Assembly (NCBI RefSeq): GCF_014042345.1
Contig: NZ_JACEZT010000002.1
Coordinates: 1-64,000 of the forward strand
Length of the DNA stretch: 64,000 nt
DNA from: Rugamonas brunnea
GTDB lineage: Bacteria > Pseudomonadota > Gammaproteobacteria > Burkholderiales > Burkholderiaceae_D
Direction: 5' to 3'
In this document: positions 39,386 to 48,236 of the stretch, piece by piece
How positions within the stretch are numbered: position 1 is the stretch's first letter
How the letters are laid out: each line of letters starts with the position of its first letter
Program-made: the position numbers and the translations under genes
The notes under the pieces: generated by a model
Database searches by the model: none
Seen by the model: the letters and a program-made list of their open reading frames with translations, nothing else
What the model was told of the DNA's origin: nothing

Positions 39386-41368
39386 ATGACTGAACTGAAG
39401 AACACGGAACGCGAACTACACCTGTTCCGCCTGCGCCTGACGGCACTGGGCTTGCTGGTGTTCGTCTGCTTTGGCCTGCTGCTGGCGCGCTTCATCTGGC
39501 TGCAGGTGGTCAAGCACAGCGACTACGCCGCGCAAGCCGAGGAGAACCGCATCGCCGTGGTGCCGATCGAGCCGAACCGCGGCCTGATCCTGGACCGCAA
39601 CGGCGTGGTCCTGGCCCGCAACTACTCGGCCTACACGCTGGAGGTGACGCCGTCCAAGCTGCGCATGACGCTCGATGAGACCATCGACGAACTGGCCAAG
39701 CTGGTCCAGATCGAGGCCAAGGACCGCAAGCGCTTCAAGAAGCTGCTGGAGGAATCGAAGAACTTCGAGAGCGTGCCGCTGCGTTCCCGCCTGACGGACG
39801 AGGAAGTGGCGCGCTTTTCGGCCCAGCGTTTCCGCTTCCCCGGCGTGGAAATCCAGGCCCGTTTGTTCCGCCAGTATCCGCTCGGCGAGCTGGCCTCGCA
39901 CGTGATCGGCTACATCGGCCGCATCAACCAGGCCGAGGCCAAGGCCATCGAGGACACGGACGACGCGGCCAACTACAACGGCACCGACCATATCGGCAAG
40001 GAAGGCCTGGAAAAGAGCTACGAGCGCCAGTTGCACGGCACCACCGGCTACGAGGAAGTGGAAGTGTCGGCCGGCGGGCGCGCCATCCGCACGCTGTCGC
40101 GCACCCCGGCCGCGCCCGGCAACAACCTGATCCTGTCGATCGACATCGAACTGCAGAAGGTGATCGAGGAAGCGTTCGGCGAATGGCGCGGCGCGCTGGT
40201 GGCGATCGAGCCGGAGACGGGCGACATCCTGGCCTACGTGTCGCGCCCCGGCTACGACCCCAACCTGTTCGTCGACGGCATCGATTCGCAAAGCTGGTCT
40301 GACCTCAATACCTCGCTCGACAAGCCGATGGTGAACCGTCCGCTGTCGGGCACCTATCCGCCCGGGTCCACCTTTAAGCCCTTCATGGCGCTGGCCGCGC
40401 TGGAGCTGGGCAAGCGCACGCCGGGCCAGACCATCTTCGACCCCGGTTCGTTTACGCTGGGCGGCCACAAGTTCCGCGACGATAAACCGGGCGGCCACGG
40501 CACGGTGGACATGTACAAGTCCATCGTCGAATCGTGCGACACCTACTACTACATGCTCGGCAACGACATGGGCATCGACGCCATCCACGACTTCATGAAG
40601 CCGTTCGGCTTCGGCGAGTTGACCGGCATCGACCTGGAACACGAGAAGGCCGGCATCCTGCCATCGAAGGAATGGAAGCGGGCTCGCTTCAAGAAAAATC
40701 CGGCCGCGCAGAAGTGGGTGGGCGGCGACACCATCTCGGTTTCAATCGGCAACGGCTTTAACAGCTACACGCCGCTGCAGATGGCCCACGCGATCGCCAA
40801 CCTCGCCAACAACGGCGTGGTGATGAAGCCGCACCTGGTCAAGATCATCGAGGACGGCGTGACGCGCGCGCGCAAGCTGACCGTGCCCAAGGAGAGCTAC
40901 CGCATCCCGCTCAAGCAGGAAAACATCGACATCATCAAGAACGCCATGGTGGGTGTGACGCTGGGCGGCACGGCGGCCAAGGCCTTCGCGGGCGCCGGCT
41001 ACACCTCGGGCGGCAAGACCGGCACGGCGCAGCTGATCGCCATCAAGAAGAACGAGAAGTACAACGCCAACCTGATCGCCGAGCGCCTGCGCGACAACGC
41101 GTTGTACACGGCCTTCGCCCCGGCCGACAAGCCGCGCATCGCCATCGCCGTGGTGGTGGAGAACGGCGGCTTCGGCGCCGGCGTGGCCGCGCCCATCGTG
41201 CGCAAGGCGCTCGACTTCTACCTGCTGGGCAAGCGCCCGCAGGAGAAGGAGACCACCAAGGTGCCCAAGGAGGACGCCGAGCTGCGTTCCGTGGAAGACA
41301 TCAAGGCCGAGCAGGGCGTGAGCGGCGAACCCAAGCCCGGCGCCGAAACGCCCGGCAATACCGAATAA
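39386..41368 (+). CDS. mrdA: Penicillin-binding protein 2 (elongasome transpeptidase)
   Basis: Class B PBP that cross-links peptidoglycan in the lateral wall. It has one N-terminal TM helix (LTALGLLVFVCFGLLLARFIW) and a pedestal with ANRGLILDRNG-type motif (EPNRGLILDRNGVVLARN). The catalytic Ser328 is in YPPGSTFKPF, followed by the second motif SCD and KTGTAQ. The 660-residue product is slightly longer than E. coli PBP2 because of a Lys/Glu-rich tail. It is followed after 10 bases by rodA, its partner glycosyltransferase. Confidence 0.96.
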   Translation: MTELKNTERELHLFRLRLTALGLLVFVCFGLLLARFIWLQVVKHSDYAAQAEENRIAVVPIEPNRGLILDRNGVVLARNYSAYTLEVTPSKLRMTLDETIDELAKLVQIEAKDRKRFKKLLEESKNFESVPLRSRLTDEEVARFSAQRFRFPGVEIQARLFRQYPLGELASHVIGYIGRINQAEAKAIEDTDDAANYNGTDHIGKEGLEKSYERQLHGTTGYEEVEVSAGGRAIRTLSRTPAAPGNNLILSIDIELQKVIEEAFGEWRGALVAIEPETGDILAYVSRPGYDPNLFVDGIDSQSWSDLNTSLDKPMVNRPLSGTYPPGSTFKPFMALAALELGKRTPGQTIFDPGSFTLGGHKFRDDKPGGHGTVDMYKSIVESCDTYYYMLGNDMGIDAIHDFMKPFGFGELTGIDLEHEKAGILPSKEWKRARFKKNPAAQKWVGGDTISVSIGNGFNSYTPLQMAHAIANLANNGVVMKPHLVKIIEDGVTRARKLTVPKESYRIPLKQENIDIIKNAMVGVTLGGTAAKAFAGAGYTSGGKTGTAQLIAIKKNEKYNANLIAERLRDNALYTAFAPADKPRIAIAVVVENGGFGAGVAAPIVRKALDFYLLGKRPQEKETTKVPKEDAELRSVEDIKAEQGVSGEPKPGAETPGNTE

Positions 41369-41378
41369 GGAAGCCATC

Positions 41379-42491
41379 ATGCCGATCAACGAAAGGCGCT
41401 CGCTGTGGCGCCGCATGCGCCCCTATTTCACCGTGTTCGACGGCCCGCTGGCCATCATCATCCTGATGCTGCTGTGCACCGGGCTGGTGACGCTGTACTC
41501 GGCCAGCATCGGCATCCCCGGCAAGGTCGAGGACCAGCTGCGCAACATCTTCATGGCCTTCCTCGTGATGTGGATGGTGGCCAATATCACGCCGCAGATG
41601 ATGATGCGCATCGCCGTTCCCGCCTACGTGGTGGCGGTGGCGCTGCTGCTGGCGGTGGCGCTGTTCGGCACCGTCAAGCTGGGCGCGCGGCGCTGGCTGC
41701 ACGTGGGCGTCGATATCCAGCCGTCCGAATTCATGAAGATCGCCATGCCGCTGATGCTGGCCTGGTTCTTCCAGCAGCGCGCCGGGCAGCTGCGCTGGCA
41801 TTCCTACCTGATCGCGGCCATCCTGCTGGCCATCCCCGTGGGCCTGATCGCCAAGCAGCCCGACCTGGGCACGGCGCTGCTGGTGGTGGCGGCCGGCTTT
41901 TGCGTGATCTTCCTGGCGGGCCTGTCGTGGAAGGCGCTGGTGGCCCTGTTCGTGATGGGCGCGGCCAGCCTGCCCGTGATCTGGTCCGTGATGCACGACT
42001 ACCAGCGCGAGCGCGTGATGACGCTGATCGATCCCACCTCCGACCCGTTGGGCAAGGGCTTCCACATCATCCAGTCCACCATCGCCGTCGGTTCCGGCGG
42101 CCTGACGGGCAAGGGCTGGACCCATGGCACCCAGGCCCACCTGGAGTTCATCCCCGAGCGCACCACGGACTTCATCTTCGCCGTGTTCTCGGAGGAGTTC
42201 GGGCTGACCGGTAACCTGATCCTGATGGTGCTCTACCTGCTGCTGATCGGGCGCGGCCTGATGATCGCGGCCAATGCGCCGAACTTCTTCACCCGCCTGC
42301 TGGCCGGCGCCATCACCATGATTTACTTCACCTACGCCTTCGTCAACATGGGCATGGTCAGTGGCATCCTGCCGGTGGTGGGCGTGCCGCTGCCGTTCAT
42401 GAGCTACGGCGGCACGGCGCTGCTCACGCTGGGCCTGGGCGGCGGTATCCTGATGAGCATCCAGCGCCACCGCAAGCTGGTACAGACCTGA
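41379..42491 (+). CDS. rodA: Peptidoglycan glycosyltransferase RodA
   Basis: SEDS-family glycan polymerase of the elongation machinery, also called MrdB. The 370-residue protein has about ten TM helices. Its motifs include GARRWLHVGVDIQPSEFMKIAM, KQPDLGTALLVVAAGF, GSGGLTGKGWTHGTQ, FIPERTTDFIFAVFSEEFG and PLPFMSYGGTALLTL. AAGGAAG precedes the ATG. It forms a complex with PBP2 encoded just upstream. Confidence 0.96.
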   Translation: MPINERRSLWRRMRPYFTVFDGPLAIIILMLLCTGLVTLYSASIGIPGKVEDQLRNIFMAFLVMWMVANITPQMMMRIAVPAYVVAVALLLAVALFGTVKLGARRWLHVGVDIQPSEFMKIAMPLMLAWFFQQRAGQLRWHSYLIAAILLAIPVGLIAKQPDLGTALLVVAAGFCVIFLAGLSWKALVALFVMGAASLPVIWSVMHDYQRERVMTLIDPTSDPLGKGFHIIQSTIAVGSGGLTGKGWTHGTQAHLEFIPERTTDFIFAVFSEEFGLTGNLILMVLYLLLIGRGLMIAANAPNFFTRLLAGAITMIYFTYAFVNMGMVSGILPVVGVPLPFMSYGGTALLTLGLGGGILMSIQRHRKLVQT

Positions 42492-42590
42492 TTTCTTCCT
42501 GAATCCTTCCTTCGCGGCGCAGCGTGGTCTGCGTCGCTAAAAAACCAGTGTGGCGCGGTCGCTTTGCTGTTTGAGCGATAATGCACGGTT

Positions 42591-42630
42591 GGCGGCGCAT
42601 GCGCCGCCGGCCGGGCGGTCTGCCGCCCGG
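42591..42630 (+). promoter_or_regulatory. Tandem hairpins in the rlpA leader
   Basis: GGCGGCGCATGCGCCGCC (42591-42608) is a perfect 18-bp palindrome. CCGGGCGG-TCTG-CCGCCCGG (42611-42630) is a perfect 8-bp stem-loop. They lie two bases apart and 24 bases before the rlpA start, downstream of a promoter-like TTGCTG...GATAAT (about 42564-42581). They may stabilise or block the transcript. Confidence 0.5.
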
Positions 42631-42653
42631 GTAAAAATAACAAGGATGGCAAG

Positions 42654-43718
42654 ATGGTTATGTACAAAAACGGTTACTTGAAAGCGGCGGGCCTGGCGGC
42701 GATGCTGGCGCTGGCTGCCTGCGGCACGGTGCCGCAGCAAGGCACGCCGTCCGCCACTGTGCCCAAACCGGCGGGCGGCGTGGCCAAGACGCCGGGCCGC
42801 CCCGAGCCGGGTGTGCCGGCCCTGCCGCCGGCCGGCTCCGGCCGTGGCGGTTACTATCAGGACGACGGACCGGGCGACAATCCGCCGCCCAACCTGGCCG
42901 AGGTGCCGGATGCGGAAGTGCGCAACGATCCGCTGCTGCCGCGCTCCAACCGGCCCTACGTCGTCTTCGGCAAGACCTACACGCCGATCACGGACGATCA
43001 GCCCTACGTGCAGAAGGGGATCGGCAGCTGGTATGGCAAGAAGTTCCACGGCCAGCGCACCTCGTCGGGTGAGCTGTACGACATGTACAAGATGACGGCC
43101 GCCCATCCCACGCTCCCTATCCCGTCCTACGCACGGCTGACCAACCTGGCCACGGGCGCGCAGGTGATCGTCCGCATCAATGACCGGGGACCGTTCCACT
43201 CCAACCGCGCGATCGACGTGTCGTACACGGCCGCGTTGAAACTGGGCTTGCTGGGCAAGGGCAGCCATGAACTGCAGATCGAGCGCATCCTGCCGGCCGA
43301 GATCGACCGCATGCTGGCCGCGCGCGCGGCCGGCCAACCGGCCACCGCGCCGCTGGTGCTGTCGCCCAAGCCGGTGACGGCGGCGACCACGGGCACGACG
43401 GCGGCGGCGGGATCGCCGGAATTCGAAACCCTGGTGCAGGGGGCGGGCCAGACCGGCGCCACGGCCGGCGGCGCGAACAGCGCAGACAAGGGCGGCTTTT
43501 ACCTGCAACTGGGCGCGTTCGCCCGCGCTGAAAATGCGGAAGCCGTGCGCAGCCGGCTGGCGCGCCTGATCGGCAACCTGGGATCGCTGGAAGTGGTGCA
43601 GGGCGGCACCGTGCACCGCCTGTTCAGCGGCCCGTTCGCCACCCGCCAGGCCGCATTGCAGGCCGCGCAAGCCTTGCCGGTGGCGCTGGCGTTGAAACCA
43701 ATCGTCATTCAGCGCTGA
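42654..43718 (+). CDS. rlpA: Septal ring lytic transglycosylase RlpA, lipoprotein with SPOR domain
   Basis: Outer-membrane lipoprotein that cleaves stem-peptide-free (denuded) glycan strands. The lipobox LALAAC lies at residues ~22-27. A Pro-rich linker leads to the double-psi beta-barrel (GIGSWYGKKFHGQRTSSGE, with catalytic Asp in INDRGPF). An Ala/Thr linker precedes the C-terminal SPOR domain (GGFYLQLGAFARAENAEA), which binds denuded septal glycan. AAGGATGGCAAG precedes the ATG; the ATG six bases later is an alternative start. The gene follows rodA by 162 bases and probably has its own promoter. Confidence 0.93.
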   Translation: MVMYKNGYLKAAGLAAMLALAACGTVPQQGTPSATVPKPAGGVAKTPGRPEPGVPALPPAGSGRGGYYQDDGPGDNPPPNLAEVPDAEVRNDPLLPRSNRPYVVFGKTYTPITDDQPYVQKGIGSWYGKKFHGQRTSSGELYDMYKMTAAHPTLPIPSYARLTNLATGAQVIVRINDRGPFHSNRAIDVSYTAALKLGLLGKGSHELQIERILPAEIDRMLAARAAGQPATAPLVLSPKPVTAATTGTTAAAGSPEFETLVQGAGQTGATAGGANSADKGGFYLQLGAFARAENAEAVRSRLARLIGNLGSLEVVQGGTVHRLFSGPFATRQAALQAAQALPVALALKPIVIQR

Positions 43719-43742
43719 GCGGCGGCGGCAACACCGGACGCT

Positions 43743-44432
43743 TTATTTGCAGCTGCGCGTTTCCGTGTTCGGGAAGCCGGACCGCAAGTCGTCGATGCGG
43801 GCCTTGATGTCGGTATCGATGTCGCGGAACTGGAAGACCAGCAGTTTGCCGCCGCTCATGCGCGGTGCGACGCGGGCGCTGTGCACGCCTTGCTTGACCA
43901 GCGCCGCCAGCTGGTTCTGGGCCGCGCCCTCGGTCTTGAACACACCCAGCGAAATGGCCCAGCGCATGGTTTGCGAATCGGACATCACGAAGTAATTGGT
44001 CACGCCCAGCGCGCGCAGTTCGCCCGCTTTCTTGTCGGCCGCTTCCTTGCTGCCTTGCGGCGGGATGAACACGATGTAGCTCGACGCTTCCGTGCCCGGC
44101 AAATTGCGGCGTGACTGGCGGTCGCCCAGGTCCAGCGGTTCCACCAGCTTTTCAAAGCGGCGCGCTTCGGCCAGCACGAAGTTGCCGACTTCGACGCAGG
44201 CCAGCGCTTGCGGCCCGGCCTTGGCCGCTGCCGACGCCGACGCGTTGGCGGATGCGGAGGCGGCGGCCGCCGCTTTCTCGGCCGGGATCACGGCCAGCTT
44301 GTCGGCGTTGAGCTGGTTCTTGAGTCGCGCCGGCTCGCGTTCATTGCCGCTGAAGTGGCCCAGGTAGCCCTGTCCATACGCGAACAGCGCACCGTTGACG
44401 GCCAGCAGGGACCAGAAGATAAATTTCAGCAC
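43743..44432 (-). CDS. SPOR domain-containing protein with N-terminal membrane anchor
   Basis: A 229-residue protein starting with a single hydrophobic segment (LKFIFWSLLAVNGALFAYGQ). An Ala/Ser-rich stretch (AAAASASANASASAAAKAG) follows, then a SPOR-like region (SSYIVFIPPQGSKEAADKKAGELRALG and WAISLGVFKTEGAAQNQLAAL). It ends in a Cys near the tail. It is the last gene of a minus-strand run and starts seven bases inside the coaX end. Its place next to birA-coaX is typical of Burkholderiales. The precise role in the envelope is not known. Confidence 0.8.
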   Translation of the reverse strand: MLKFIFWSLLAVNGALFAYGQGYLGHFSGNEREPARLKNQLNADKLAVIPAEKAAAAASASANASASAAAKAGPQALACVEVGNFVLAEARRFEKLVEPLDLGDRQSRRNLPGTEASSYIVFIPPQGSKEAADKKAGELRALGVTNYFVMSDSQTMRWAISLGVFKTEGAAQNQLAALVKQGVHSARVAPRMSGGKLLVFQFRDIDTDIKARIDDLRSGFPNTETRSCK

Positions 44433-45196
44433 GGGCTATCCAGGGTGGTTACGGGTTCGGCGCCGCACGCCGCGTGCAGGCCGGTCAGCACGATGTTGTC
44501 GACCACGCGGTACGGCACTTTCAGCATGGGCGCCACGAACGGCGCGGCGCCGCCCGAGATCAGGCACAGGCTGGCGCCATGCAGCGTGCACGCATGTTCG
44601 ATGGCGCCGCTCTGGGCCGCCAGGCAGCCGCTGAGGATGGCGTCGTCCGTGTTGTCGGCAAATCCAGCGGGCAGCTTACCGTCTTGCGCGATCTGCGGCA
44701 ACTGCGCCGTGTTGCGCGCCAGTGCGCTGGCCATCAGGCCCAGGCCGGGCAGGATCATCCCGCCCAGGAAGGCGCCGTCGGCCGTGACGGCGTCGATGGT
44801 GGTGGCCGTGCCGCAGGTGGCCACGATCACGTCACGGCCCGGCGCCAGCGCGTGCGCGCCGATGGCGGCGGCGAAACGGTCGCAGCCCAGCTGTGCCGGA
44901 TTGCGGTAGCCGTTGCGTACCCCGGCCAGTTCCGGCAGCGACGCGAACCACGCCACCTCAGCCAGTCCGGCCGGCAGGATCTGTTCCAGCCGTGCGCGCA
45001 GCGCGGCGCCGGCCACGTTGGCCAGCAGCGCGCGGCTGACGCTGCGGTTGGCCAGCGCCCGCAGCCAGGCGGCTGGCAGTTGTTCCAGCTCCGCGTGCAG
45101 CACCGCGCCCGTGGCCAGCCAGGCGCCCAGCGGCGCATCGGCGGCGACCAGCGCCCATTTGACGCGGGTGTTGCCGGCGTCGATCAGCAGGATCAT
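44426..45196 (-). CDS. coaX: Type III pantothenate kinase
   Basis: It phosphorylates pantothenate, opening coenzyme A synthesis; type III enzymes are insensitive to CoA. The 256-residue product has the ASKHA phosphate-1 motif LLIDAGNTRVKWAL with catalytic Asp6. GCDRFAAAIGAHAL and DVIVATCGTATTIDAVTADG then give the other family motifs. The reading frame is open far upstream, but the ATG at 45196 is the family start. It overlaps the birA stop by four bases, so the two are coupled. Confidence 0.93.
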   Translation of the reverse strand: MILLIDAGNTRVKWALVAADAPLGAWLATGAVLHAELEQLPAAWLRALANRSVSRALLANVAGAALRARLEQILPAGLAEVAWFASLPELAGVRNGYRNPAQLGCDRFAAAIGAHALAPGRDVIVATCGTATTIDAVTADGAFLGGMILPGLGLMASALARNTAQLPQIAQDGKLPAGFADNTDDAILSGCLAAQSGAIEHACTLHGASLCLISGGAAPFVAPMLKVPYRVVDNIVLTGLHAACGAEPVTTLDSPC

Positions 45197-45993
45197 GCTT
45201 GCACCAGCCGCAGCGAGACGTCGCCCGACAGCACTTCGGTCCGCCCTTGGGCCGTGTCCAGCAGCAGGCGGCCGCTGTGGTCCACGCCAGCCGCGCGGCC
45301 CTGCTGCAGCACCTGGCCGCCATCCATGATGGTCACGTCCTGGCCCTGCCATGCGTGCAGCGCGTTCCAGCGTTCGCAGAACGGGGCGAAGCCGGTGTCG
45401 TCGAATTCGGCCAGCACGGCGGCCAGGCGGCTGAGCAGGGTGGCCATCAGTTCGTTGCGGTCCATTTGCGCCAGCCACGGGGCGCCCGCCACGTCGCGTC
45501 CGATTTGCGCTTCCAGTTCGTCCGGCATGATCAGGTTCAGGCCCACGCCGATCACGGCCCAGTAGCCGCCGTTGGCGTCCTGTTGGGCTTCGACCAGGAT
45601 GCCGGCCAGTTTTTTCCCGTCGCGCAGCACGTCGTTGGGCCATTTGAGCTGGACCGGCACACCGAGCGAACCCAGTGTCTCGGCCAGCGCCACGCCCACG
45701 GCCAGCGGCAGGCCTGCCATGGTGTGCAAGCCGCCCTTGAATTGCCAGGCCAGCGAGAACGTCAGCGTGGCGCCGGGCGCGGACAGCCACGGGCGTCCGG
45801 CCCGGCCCCGTCCCGCCGTCTGGCGTTCGGCGATGCGCAGCACGGGGCCGCGCAACTGGCCCAGGCGCGCCATCAGGTCGGCGTTGGTGGAACCCGTCTC
45901 GGCCACCACTTCGATGGCGACATGGCTGGCGCTGGCGGCGCAGCGCTCCGTGATGGCAGGGGACGAGAGCAGGGACGATGCGGTGTGGTTCAT
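45193..45993 (-). CDS. birA: Biotin--[acetyl-CoA-carboxylase] ligase (short form)
   Basis: It makes biotinyl-AMP and attaches biotin to BCCP. The 266-residue protein has the catalytic AERQTAGRGRAGRPWLS, LKWPNDVLRDGKKLAGILVE and VIGVGLNLIMP motifs. The C-terminal SH3-like domain (DGGQVLQQGRAAGVDHSGRLLL) follows. It lacks the N-terminal winged helix of E. coli BirA, so it should not act as a repressor of the biotin operon. The start lies four bases after the SDR stop. Confidence 0.93.
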   Translation of the reverse strand: MNHTASSLLSSPAITERCAASASHVAIEVVAETGSTNADLMARLGQLRGPVLRIAERQTAGRGRAGRPWLSAPGATLTFSLAWQFKGGLHTMAGLPLAVGVALAETLGSLGVPVQLKWPNDVLRDGKKLAGILVEAQQDANGGYWAVIGVGLNLIMPDELEAQIGRDVAGAPWLAQMDRNELMATLLSRLAAVLAEFDDTGFAPFCERWNALHAWQGQDVTIMDGGQVLQQGRAAGVDHSGRLLLDTAQGRTEVLSGDVSLRLVQA

Positions 45994-45997
45994 GGCG

Positions 45998-46783
45998 TTA
46001 CAGGACTTTGGCCGGCTGGCGCGGCTTGTGCGGCGCCTTGCTGAAGGCCAGATCGTACAGCGCGTTCGGCAGCAGGCGCAGCAGCTTGGCGACGATGCCC
46101 ATCTGCCACGGGATCACGGCGTAGCTGCGGCCGGCCGCGATGGTGCGCACGGCGGCGGCGGCGAAGCGTTCCACCGGCATCAGGAATGGCATCGTGTAGG
46201 GATTGTGGCGCGTCATCGGCGTATCGATGTAGCCGGGGCAGATGGTCACCACGCGGATGCCGTAGGGCTTCAGTTCCAGCCGCAGCGATTCGCAGTAGCT
46301 GATCACGGCCGCCTTGGAGGCGCTGTACGCCTCCGCACCGGGCAGGCCGCGGATGCCGGCCACGCTGCCGATGCCCACCAGCCGCGCCGGCGTGGACTGC
46401 GCGCGCATGGTGGCGATGAAGGGGGCGAAGGTCGCGGCCGTGGCCACCACGTTGGTGGCGATGATGGCTTCAAACGCGGCCAGGTCTTCCGCGTGTTCGG
46501 TCAGGGTGCCGGCTGAGATGCCGGCGTTGGCGATCACCACGTCGCACCCGCCCGCGTGCGCGAGGAATGCTTGCGCGGCGGCGGCGATGGCGGCGTGGTC
46601 GCGCACGTCGGCCGCGTAGGCGCGGTGGCGTTCGGGATGGGGCAGGGTGGCGATCAGCTGGTCCAGCGCGTCCTTGCGGCGCGCCAGCAATCCCAGCGTG
46701 GCGCCGTCGGCGGCGTAGCGCGCGGCCAGCGCCGCGCCGATGCCGCTCGAGGCGCCGGTAATGAAGACGCGCTGCGGCGTCAT
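45998..46783 (-). CDS. SDR-family oxidoreductase
   Basis: A classical short-chain dehydrogenase of 261 residues. The cofactor motif is FITGASSGIGAALAARYA, NAG is seen in VVIANAGIS, and the catalytic Ser-Tyr-Lys are in GIGSVAGIRGLPGAEAYSASKAA. An Arg in the first turn (LLARRKDAL) suggests NADP(H). The C-terminal region (MPFLMPVERFAAAAVRTIAAGR, LLPNALYDLAFS) may touch the membrane. The open frame reaches 46855, but ATG 46783 is the natural start. Substrate unknown. Confidence 0.88.
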   Translation of the reverse strand: MTPQRVFITGASSGIGAALAARYAADGATLGLLARRKDALDQLIATLPHPERHRAYAADVRDHAAIAAAAQAFLAHAGGCDVVIANAGISAGTLTEHAEDLAAFEAIIATNVVATAATFAPFIATMRAQSTPARLVGIGSVAGIRGLPGAEAYSASKAAVISYCESLRLELKPYGIRVVTICPGYIDTPMTRHNPYTMPFLMPVERFAAAAVRTIAAGRSYAVIPWQMGIVAKLLRLLPNALYDLAFSKAPHKPRQPAKVL

Positions 46784-46817
46784 GCTGCTAATGCGCGTGC
46801 GCCGGTCGCCGCCATCG

Positions 46818-47492
46818 TTATTTCTTTTCCGCTTTGGCCTTGGCCACCAGCGCATCCATCACCTGCAGCGCTTCCGCGTGCAGCTGGGTTTCCGAATTGG
46901 CGGACTTGCTGCCCGCGTCGGCCAGCGACGGCGAGGTGACGAATCGGCCGTCGATGGCCACCATCGGCCACGAGTCCACGTGGTAGGCTTCCATCAGCGC
47001 GTTGACGTGGCGGATGCGGCCGCCGATGCCGAACGAACGGTAGGCGTCCATGAACTTCTGGCGGTCGATGCCCTGCTTGGCCACGAAGTCGAACACCAGC
47101 TCGTCGCGGTTCAGGCGGTTGCGCGCCACATGCATCTCGTTGAAGATCTTGTTGTGCATCTGGTCGTTCATCAGGCCCATCGCGTCCAGCGTCAGGTACA
47201 GCTTCTGCTGCGGCGAAACGGCATCACCGCCCGACACGTGCACGCGCTTGAACACGATGTTGTCGCCCTGCTTTTTGATCCATGCTTCCAGCGATGGTTC
47301 GAAGGCGTAGCAATGGGGGCAGTAGTAGGCGAAGAACTCCAGCACTTCCACCTTCTTGCCGGTGTCGGTCGGCTGCGGCGTGGTCAGCACCTGGTACTCC
47401 ACACCGGCCTTGGGATCGGCAGGCGAAGCGGCGGCAGTCACGGCGAAGGCGCTCAAGGTCAGCGCACCCAAAATCAGCTTCAGAAATCGCAT
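46818..47492 (-). CDS. dsbA: Thiol:disulfide interchange protein DsbA
   Basis: Periplasmic oxidase that forms disulfides in exported proteins. The signal peptide is FLKLILGALTLSAFAVTAAAS. The active site is C58-P-H-C61 in FFAYYCPHCYAFEP, the usual DsbA dipeptide. A cis-Pro lies in VDSWPMVAIDGRFV. Length is 224 residues. It follows the FtsN-like SPOR gene by 15 bases. DsbB is not seen in the window. Confidence 0.95.
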   Translation of the reverse strand: MRFLKLILGALTLSAFAVTAAASPADPKAGVEYQVLTTPQPTDTGKKVEVLEFFAYYCPHCYAFEPSLEAWIKKQGDNIVFKRVHVSGGDAVSPQQKLYLTLDAMGLMNDQMHNKIFNEMHVARNRLNRDELVFDFVAKQGIDRQKFMDAYRSFGIGGRIRHVNALMEAYHVDSWPMVAIDGRFVTSPSLADAGSKSANSETQLHAEALQVMDALVAKAKAEKK

Positions 47493-47507
47493 TGCACCTC
47501 CTGTGGT

Positions 47508-48215
47508 TTATTTTTGATTGCGCACGACGGCCACGTCGACGCCATTTTCGGACAATTTGCTGCGTACCCGGTTCATCGCCTCGACCTGGGTGTAAGGGCC
47601 CAGGCGCACGCGGTGCAGCACGCCGGTGTCGGTGCTGCGGTCGGACACGTTGGCTTCAAAGCCGAGCAGGGCCAGCTTGGCGCGCGCGCTCTCGGCGTCG
47701 GCCAGCTCGCGGAACGCGCCCGCTTGCAGGTAGTAGATGTACTTGTCTTCGCCGGCGGCGGCAGCGGCGGGGGCCGTCGGCGCAGTGGCTGCCGCGGGCA
47801 GGGCGGGTTTGCTCTTGTCGACCACGGCGGGTGCGGCAGGCGCCGGCGCCGGTGCGGCAGCTGGCGCACGGGGCACCGGTGCCGGTGCAGCATCGCTGGC
47901 GGCCTGGATTTTGTCGACGGCCTGTTGCAGCGGATCGGCCGCCGGCGGTTTCGGCTCGCGCGCGAAGTCCTTGGCCGCCTCGCGGGCCGCGTCCTTGTTG
48001 CCGTACATCGGCTTGTTCGGATCGGCCACCTGGCCGGCCGTCGGCTCGGCCGCCTTGCCGGTCTTGCCCTTGTCGGTGAACGGCGTGGCGCCCTTGGTGA
48101 TCATCAGGGCGACCACGACGGCGATCGCCAGGCCGACCACCAGGCCGCTGATAAAGCCGATCAGGAAATTGCCTTGCTGGCGCTGACGCGGGATAAAACC
48201 GGAGCGGTGATTCAT
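47508..48215 (-). CDS. FtsN-like SPOR-domain protein
   Basis: A 235-residue bitopic membrane protein. A basic cytoplasmic start (NHRSGFIPRQRQQGN) precedes one TM helix (FLIGFISGLVVGLAIAVVVALMI). A long Pro/Ala-rich periplasmic linker follows, then a SPOR domain (YYLQAGAFRELADAESARAKLALLG, HRVRLGPYTQVEAMNRV). The layout is that of FtsN, which triggers septal wall synthesis. The frame opens at 48236, but ATG 48215 fits. It lies directly downstream of argS, as in many Burkholderiales. Confidence 0.88.
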   Translation of the reverse strand: MNHRSGFIPRQRQQGNFLIGFISGLVVGLAIAVVVALMITKGATPFTDKGKTGKAAEPTAGQVADPNKPMYGNKDAAREAAKDFAREPKPPAADPLQQAVDKIQAASDAAPAPVPRAPAAAPAPAPAAPAVVDKSKPALPAAATAPTAPAAAAAGEDKYIYYLQAGAFRELADAESARAKLALLGFEANVSDRSTDTGVLHRVRLGPYTQVEAMNRVRSKLSENGVDVAVVRNQK

Positions 48216-48236
48216 TGTGCGCAATATCCTTCGCAA

